Assembly: GCA_029256865.1 (NCBI GenBank) | Contig: JARIEH010000070.1 | Span: 1-7,537 of the forward strand | Direction: 5' to 3' | Source of the DNA: Psychrobacter sp. | GTDB lineage: Bacteria > Pseudomonadota > Gammaproteobacteria > Pseudomonadales > Moraxellaceae | DNA length: 7,537 nucleotides | Shown: one piece after another, positions 4,543 to 7,537 of the stretch | How the letters are laid out: each line of letters begins with the position of its first letter | How positions within the stretch are numbered: the stretch's first letter is position 1 | Position numbers and translations under genes: made by a program | The notes under the pieces: model-generated | The model's input: only the letters and a program-made list of their open reading frames with translations | Databases searched by the model: none | Told to the model about the DNA's origin: nothing

Positions 4543-5409
4543 ATGAGTGCTACTAATAACAATACCAATACACCGAGCGATACCAGTACTAATGGCTATA
4601 TACCGCCGAAGGTGTGGACGAACGATAAAGAAAATGGCGGTAAATTCGCTAGTACCAATAGTCCTACTGCTGGCGCACGCTATGAAAAGGTGTTGCCCGT
4701 AGGAAAGGCGCCGCTGCAGTTGTATTCACTCAATACACCGAATGGCGTTAAGGTAAATATCCTTTTAGAAGAATTGGCTGAGCTTGGTATCAAAGGCGCG
4801 GCATATGATGCCTATAAAATTGACATCTCTGAAGGCGATCAGTTTGGCTCAGATTTTGTCTCTATCAACCCCAACTCTAAAATACCAGCCTTGGTTGATT
4901 ACTCTGCCGATACAGAAGATGGCAAACCGATTCATGTTTTTGAATCGGGAGCGATTGCGCTATACCTTGCAGAAAAGTTTGGTAAGTTTGTACCACTCGC
5001 GAATGGAGCGCACATCAAAGCTCGTGCCGAGTGCTTATCATGGCTGATGTGGCAAATGGGTAGCGCTCCTTATTTAGGCGGTGGCTTTGGGCACTTTTAT
5101 GCTTATGCGCCCGAACCGATGGAATACCCCATTAATCGCTTTACCATGGAAACCAAGCGTCAACTTGACGTTTTAGATCGACATCTAAAAAATAGTGAAT
5201 ATATGTGTGGTAATGGCGAGGCTGCTTATAACATTGCAGATATCGTTATTTGGGCATGGTATGGTCAATTGGCACTCGGAAAACTCTATGACGCTGCTGA
5301 TTTTTTGCAAGTGAATGATTATCCTCATGTCCAACATTGGGCACAAAAAATAGCCGAGCGACCTGCGGTGAAAAGAGCAGTAGAGCTAGAGTTAGCCCCT
5401 ATTGGATAA
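4543..5409 (+). CDS. yghU: YghU-like glutathione S-transferase / disulfide-bond reductase
   Basis: A 288-residue cytoplasmic Nu-class GST. E. coli YghU, the characterised relative, binds two glutathiones and reduces disulfides and organic peroxides; the same chemistry is inferred here. Shared landmarks include PPKVWTNDKENGGKFA (21-36; PAKVWTWDKSAGGAFA in E. coli), LPVGKAPLQLYSLNTPNG (51-68) with the Thr65-Pro66-Asn67 active-site turn, the thioredoxin-fold cis-proline region NPNSKIPAL (109-117) and the glutathione-binding FESG (133-136). In the helical domain, LGGGFGHFYAYAP and INRFTMETKRQLDVLD are conserved. It differs at both ends: about 13 extra N-terminal residues rich in Asn, Ser and Thr, and an early end (ERPAVKRAVELELAPIG) where E. 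coli YghU carries a longer tail. AGGA (4533-4536), 6 bases before the ATG, supports the start. It is monocistronic, ending at a strong terminator. Confidence 0.93.
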   Translation: MSATNNNTNTPSDTSTNGYIPPKVWTNDKENGGKFASTNSPTAGARYEKVLPVGKAPLQLYSLNTPNGVKVNILLEELAELGIKGAAYDAYKIDISEGDQFGSDFVSINPNSKIPALVDYSADTEDGKPIHVFESGAIALYLAEKFGKFVPLANGAHIKARAECLSWLMWQMGSAPYLGGGFGHFYAYAPEPMEYPINRFTMETKRQLDVLDRHLKNSEYMCGNGEAAYNIADIVIWAWYGQLALGKLYDAADFLQVNDYPHVQHWAQKIAERPAVKRAVELELAPIG

Positions 5410-5463
5410 AACGGTTTTAGGGAATATTTGCTAAGAAAAATACCATAATTTGTCCATGTTTAT

Positions 5464-5500
5464 AAGGCTAATAGGTGCCATGCTTATTAGTCTTATTTTT
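5464..5500 (+). terminator. Intrinsic terminator of the glutathione transferase gene
   Basis: AAGGCTAATA (5464-5473) pairs with TATTAGTCTT (5485-5494) as a 10-bp stem with one G-U pair, extendable inward by three weaker pairs. It is followed by ATTTTT (5495-5500). It lies 55 bases after the stop codon and is the clearest one-directional terminator in the window. Confidence 0.88.
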
Positions 5501-5739
5501 ACTTATTGAATTAAAACGACAATTAGCCCTTATTCGACTAAAGTCGTTTGCTTATGGAATTACATAATGCTACATTAGTATAACAAGATGAAATATCAGT
5601 GCGTTAAGATTGTAGCACATGAGCAAAATGCAGAGTCACATTTAACAGTGGGCCTTAATAGTAGTTATATTACTCATACTCAAACTAATAAAAAAACCAT
5701 TTTGTATGGCTAATTGATGCAGTGAGAAATAAAAAATTC
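5501..5739. other. Gene-free spacer before the DUF1176 gene
   Basis: No coding frame, RNA gene or convincing promoter was recognised. One possible hairpin pairs AAACGAC (5514-5520) with GTCGTTT (5543-5549), with a smaller alternative CGACT/AGTCG (5535-5546) sharing its right arm. A weak TTGCTT / TACATT pair spaced by 17 bases, beginning near 5548, could be a promoter. Confidence 0.35.
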
Positions 5740-6840
5740 ATGGACAATCCTTTAAAAACCAATATCTTAAAATATCAGCTGACGCTTTCAATGCTGCTGA
5801 CCATCATTATCGCTGCCATCAGCCCAATGAGTGCGGCTGCATCATCAGCAGTGGAGATGACTCATCAGGACTGGCAAGTGGTGTGCGACAATACACGTAC
5901 CTGTCGGCTGGCAGGTTATCAAGCGGAAAGTAATAGCGAGCTCCCTGTATCGGTTTTATTGACCCGCCGTGCAGGCAGTAATGCGAATGTGACTGGCCGC
6001 GTTAAGATCGGTGCAGCTAAAGAGAGCTCTACCAAAGCCTTGCTACAATTGGGCAGACGTCATCGTATCTCACTGGTCATCGATGATAAAGATTTGGGTG
6101 AAACCAAGCCTTTTTTGACTGCAGCCGGAGATGCGGAATTGACATCAGCGCAGGTCACAGCTTTGCTTGAAGCATTGACCAAATCGAGTAAAGTCGAGTT
6201 GGCACTGCGTAACACACGTTGGCAGCTATCTGACAAAGGTGCGGCCGCTGTGATGCTAAAAGCGGATGAAGTACAAGGGCGAGTAGGAACGCCGAGTGCT
6301 TTTGTAAATACTGATGCACCCACTAAGTCCAATAGGAGTGTGTTAGCACCGAAGCCTGCACCGCAGCTACAACTGGTGGTTCCAAGCTCTAGTCCAAATA
6401 GTAATAAAAAATTCAGCATGAGATCCTCACAGCTCACCGAGTTGGTAAAAGGTACTATCAAAGATATCAGCACTGACTGTCCAAATTTATCTGACAGCTC
6501 ATCATGGCGTGTTAATCGCTTAAATAATACACATCTCCTTGTACAGCATAATTGTTGGACCAGTGCTTACAACTCAGGAGCTGGTATGTGGGTGATTAAT
6601 GACAGCAGGCCTTATAATCCTACGCTCGTGACCACGGATGCAACAGAGTATGCTGATGGTAAAATAAGCTCAGTACAAAAAGGCCGCGGTATTGGTGACT
6701 GCTTGTCGAGAGTTGACTGGATCTGGACAGGTAAACGCTTTGTCAAAAGCTATGAAGGCACGACAGGGCTTTGCCGTATGGTTGAAGCGGGTGGTACTTG
6801 GCAGCTCCCCACTTACGTATCGGAAGTAAAAACTATCTAA
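5740..6840 (+). CDS. Secreted DUF1176-family protein
   Basis: 366 residues from the ATG at 5740. The N-terminus is a Sec signal peptide: basic residues (Lys6, Lys11), a hydrophobic stretch LTLSMLLTIIIAAI, then an AXA-type site near MSAAA-SSAV, so the mature protein should be periplasmic. The mature start DWQVVCDNTRTCRLAGYQ and the C-terminal DWIWTGKRFVKSYE...GLCRM segment are the hallmarks recalled for DUF1176, a family of unknown function. There are exactly six cysteines, all after the signal peptide (Cys49 and Cys55, two around the middle of the C-terminal half, Cys321 and Cys345), which suggests three disulfides. A Pro/Ser/Asn-rich stretch joins the N- and C-terminal halves. The start is uncertain: a GTG at 5722 would add six residues, a later ATG at 5791 would still leave a short signal peptide, and none has a good ribosome site. 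No operon partner is visible. Confidence 0.82.
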   Translation: MDNPLKTNILKYQLTLSMLLTIIIAAISPMSAAASSAVEMTHQDWQVVCDNTRTCRLAGYQAESNSELPVSVLLTRRAGSNANVTGRVKIGAAKESSTKALLQLGRRHRISLVIDDKDLGETKPFLTAAGDAELTSAQVTALLEALTKSSKVELALRNTRWQLSDKGAAAVMLKADEVQGRVGTPSAFVNTDAPTKSNRSVLAPKPAPQLQLVVPSSSPNSNKKFSMRSSQLTELVKGTIKDISTDCPNLSDSSSWRVNRLNNTHLLVQHNCWTSAYNSGAGMWVINDSRPYNPTLVTTDATEYADGKISSVQKGRGIGDCLSRVDWIWTGKRFVKSYEGTTGLCRMVEAGGTWQLPTYVSEVKTI

Positions 6841-6882
6841 GGTTAAGCAATTACTGGGATGCTTAGGTGACAGGGACTCTTC

Positions 6883-6916
6883 ACTGATAATGGCTTTATA
6901 TTTCATTCAGTTTTTT
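6883..6916 (+). terminator. Weak terminator-like hairpin after the DUF1176 gene
   Basis: ACTGA (6883-6887) pairs with TCAGT (6907-6911), continued past a 2-base bulge by ATG/CAT (6890-6892 with 6904-6906), and runs into T6 (6911-6916). The stem is weak but the T-run is good and the position, about 45 bases after the stop, is right. An alternative longer-range pairing GTGACAGG/CCTGTCAC (6867-6874 with 6919-6926) encloses it and could stabilise the structure. Confidence 0.5.
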
Positions 6917-7033
6917 GGCCTGTCACAAAGCAGTCGTCTAGAGCTTGCCAATCATTCTCACAGAGGGTTGTTGGTCATAAATAGGCGCGTCTTTAGAAAA
7001 ATTAAAAATAAAGCAGTTATTATAAGTTTACTG

Positions 7034-7042
7034 TGCTATACT
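7034..7042 (+). promoter_or_regulatory. Extended -10 promoter upstream of the last gene
   Basis: TGCTATACT matches the extended -10 form (TG, one base, then TATACT, one mismatch from TATAAT). No good -35 lies 16-18 bases upstream, as is common for extended -10 promoters. The predicted start near 7049 falls at the foot of a stable hairpin, supporting the reading. The resulting 5' leader would be about 450 bases. Confidence 0.5.
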
Positions 7043-7049
7043 GCGTCCC

Positions 7050-7499
7050 CACGTTAGCAGAGACTAGCGTGAATTATGAGATTGATAACATCGCCTGCGA
7101 TTTTGGGTCTAGGATGACCATAAGTAATTGTTGCCGATGATTTTGTGTACTTAAATAACCCTTCATATCTATTGAAAAACACGTTATTTTTGACTCATAT
7201 CTTATCTACTCGCCCATATGTGGGCTAGATTGGTTGTTACCAGCCTTTATCTGCTTTGGACAAAGCATGGATAATGCGCTTTTAGCAAACAAGGATGAGA
7301 CACTCGGCACTACCACCAAAATACGTCAGACAGCACGAACGCCTTTATAATATTGACAAGCTTTATCAGCTTGGCTTTTGATTGTTAAACCTTTTTAGGG
7401 TAAGACCATCATTTTATAAATGCAGCGTGGTGAACGGTTATCAGTGGTATGCATCAAGCTTGCTGAATTTACAGCAGCTTATACTTACCAAGGATTACT
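7050..7499 (+). other. Long, hairpin-rich 5' leader of the gene at 7500 (candidate cis-regulatory RNA)
   Basis: No coding frame is supported across this stretch. Several stems can be read: CACGTTAG/CTAGCGTG (7050-7071, 8 bp with one G-U, 6-base loop); AAATAAC/GTTATTT (7153-7159 with 7183-7189); GCCCA/TGGGC (7212-7225, tetraloop TATG); TGGT/ACCA (7231-7242, tetraloop); GCTTT/AAAGC (7253-7266), which competes with a fold using GCTTT at 7278-7282; CAAGCT/AGCTTG (7357-7373), followed by GCTTTTG; and a 9-bp bulged stem at 7456-7480 just before the ribosome site. It does not match the riboswitch consensus sequences I can recall (TPP, FMN, cobalamin, SAM, lysine). The structure is visible; a regulatory role is inferred. 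Confidence 0.45.
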
Positions 7500-7537
7500 A
7501 TGACTGACATCTTATCTGCTATCGCCGCTGAAAACGG
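7500..7537 (+). CDS. Start of an unidentified protein-coding gene (3' part outside window)
   Basis: Only the first 12 full codons are present, MTDILSAIAAEN, with the next codon beginning GG. AAGGA (7490-7494) lies 5 bases before the ATG, a well-placed ribosome site, and the long structured leader with its own promoter supports a genuine gene start. The fragment is too short to assign a family. Confidence 0.65.
   Translation, partial: MTDILSAIAAEN

Noticed and set aside
5722..5739. GTG start for the DUF1176 gene
   Set aside because: No ribosome site precedes it and it only adds a few residues before the signal peptide; the ATG at 5740 is simpler, though not well supported either.
6060..6473. 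137-codon open frame on the minus strand inside the DUF1176 gene
   Set aside because: It lies wholly opposite a well-supported gene, has no recognisable domain and looks like a shadow of its codon pattern.
7269..7277. GGATAATGC, resembling part of the TPP riboswitch
   Set aside because: The rest of the THI element (CTGAGA and ACCTGATC segments and the 3' GCGTAGGGA) is missing; a chance match.
7346..7358. Perfect TATAAT (7346-7351) and perfect TTGACA (7353-7358)
   Set aside because: They are in the wrong order and almost touching; neither has a suitable partner at 16-18 bases, so no promoter is called.

Overview
The window looks like chromosomal DNA of a gammaproteobacterium of the Moraxellaceae, most likely Psychrobacter or a close relative. 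This is inferred from recalled family resemblance (Bfd, a pair of bacterioferritins, YghU-type GST, MdtD-type DHA2 pump, DUF1176 protein), moderate GC with AT-rich spacers and a classic Fur box. It is not based on any database match. No rRNA, tRNA, CRISPR array or complete mobile element was seen.

Layout: (1) 1-378, 3' end of a CysA-type sulfate ABC transporter ATPase, converging on (2) a small ArsR-family repressor at 494-808 (minus). A shared bidirectional hairpin terminator lies between them. (3) An AT-rich, gene-free stretch (809-1356) ends in a sigma70-like promoter buried in a Fur box. (4) This promoter drives an apparent iron-storage operon, bfd - bfr1 - bfr2 (1357-2669), closed by a terminator-like structure. 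(5) An MdtD-like drug efflux pump lies at 2800-4176 (minus), and its promoter overlaps a long perfect inverted repeat. (6) A YghU-like glutathione transferase (4543-5409) has its own strong terminator. (7) A secreted DUF1176 protein lies at 5740-6840. (8) A long, hairpin-rich, non-coding stretch (6841-7499) leads into the first codons of an unidentified gene at 7500.

The most informative part is the iron operon. Bfr1 keeps every ferroxidase and inner-surface iron ligand but has lost the haem-ligand Met52. Bfr2 keeps Met52 but has lost four of six ferroxidase ligands and both inner-surface ligands. The positions known to matter for Bfd docking are intact in Bfr2 and partly lost in Bfr1. The simplest reading is a mixed 24-mer in which Bfr1 oxidises iron on entry, while Bfr2 carries haem and receives electrons from the Bfd [2Fe-2S] protein for iron release. 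Fur would control synthesis of the release partner and the shell together. The second region worth attention is the roughly 450-nt structured leader before the gene at 7500.
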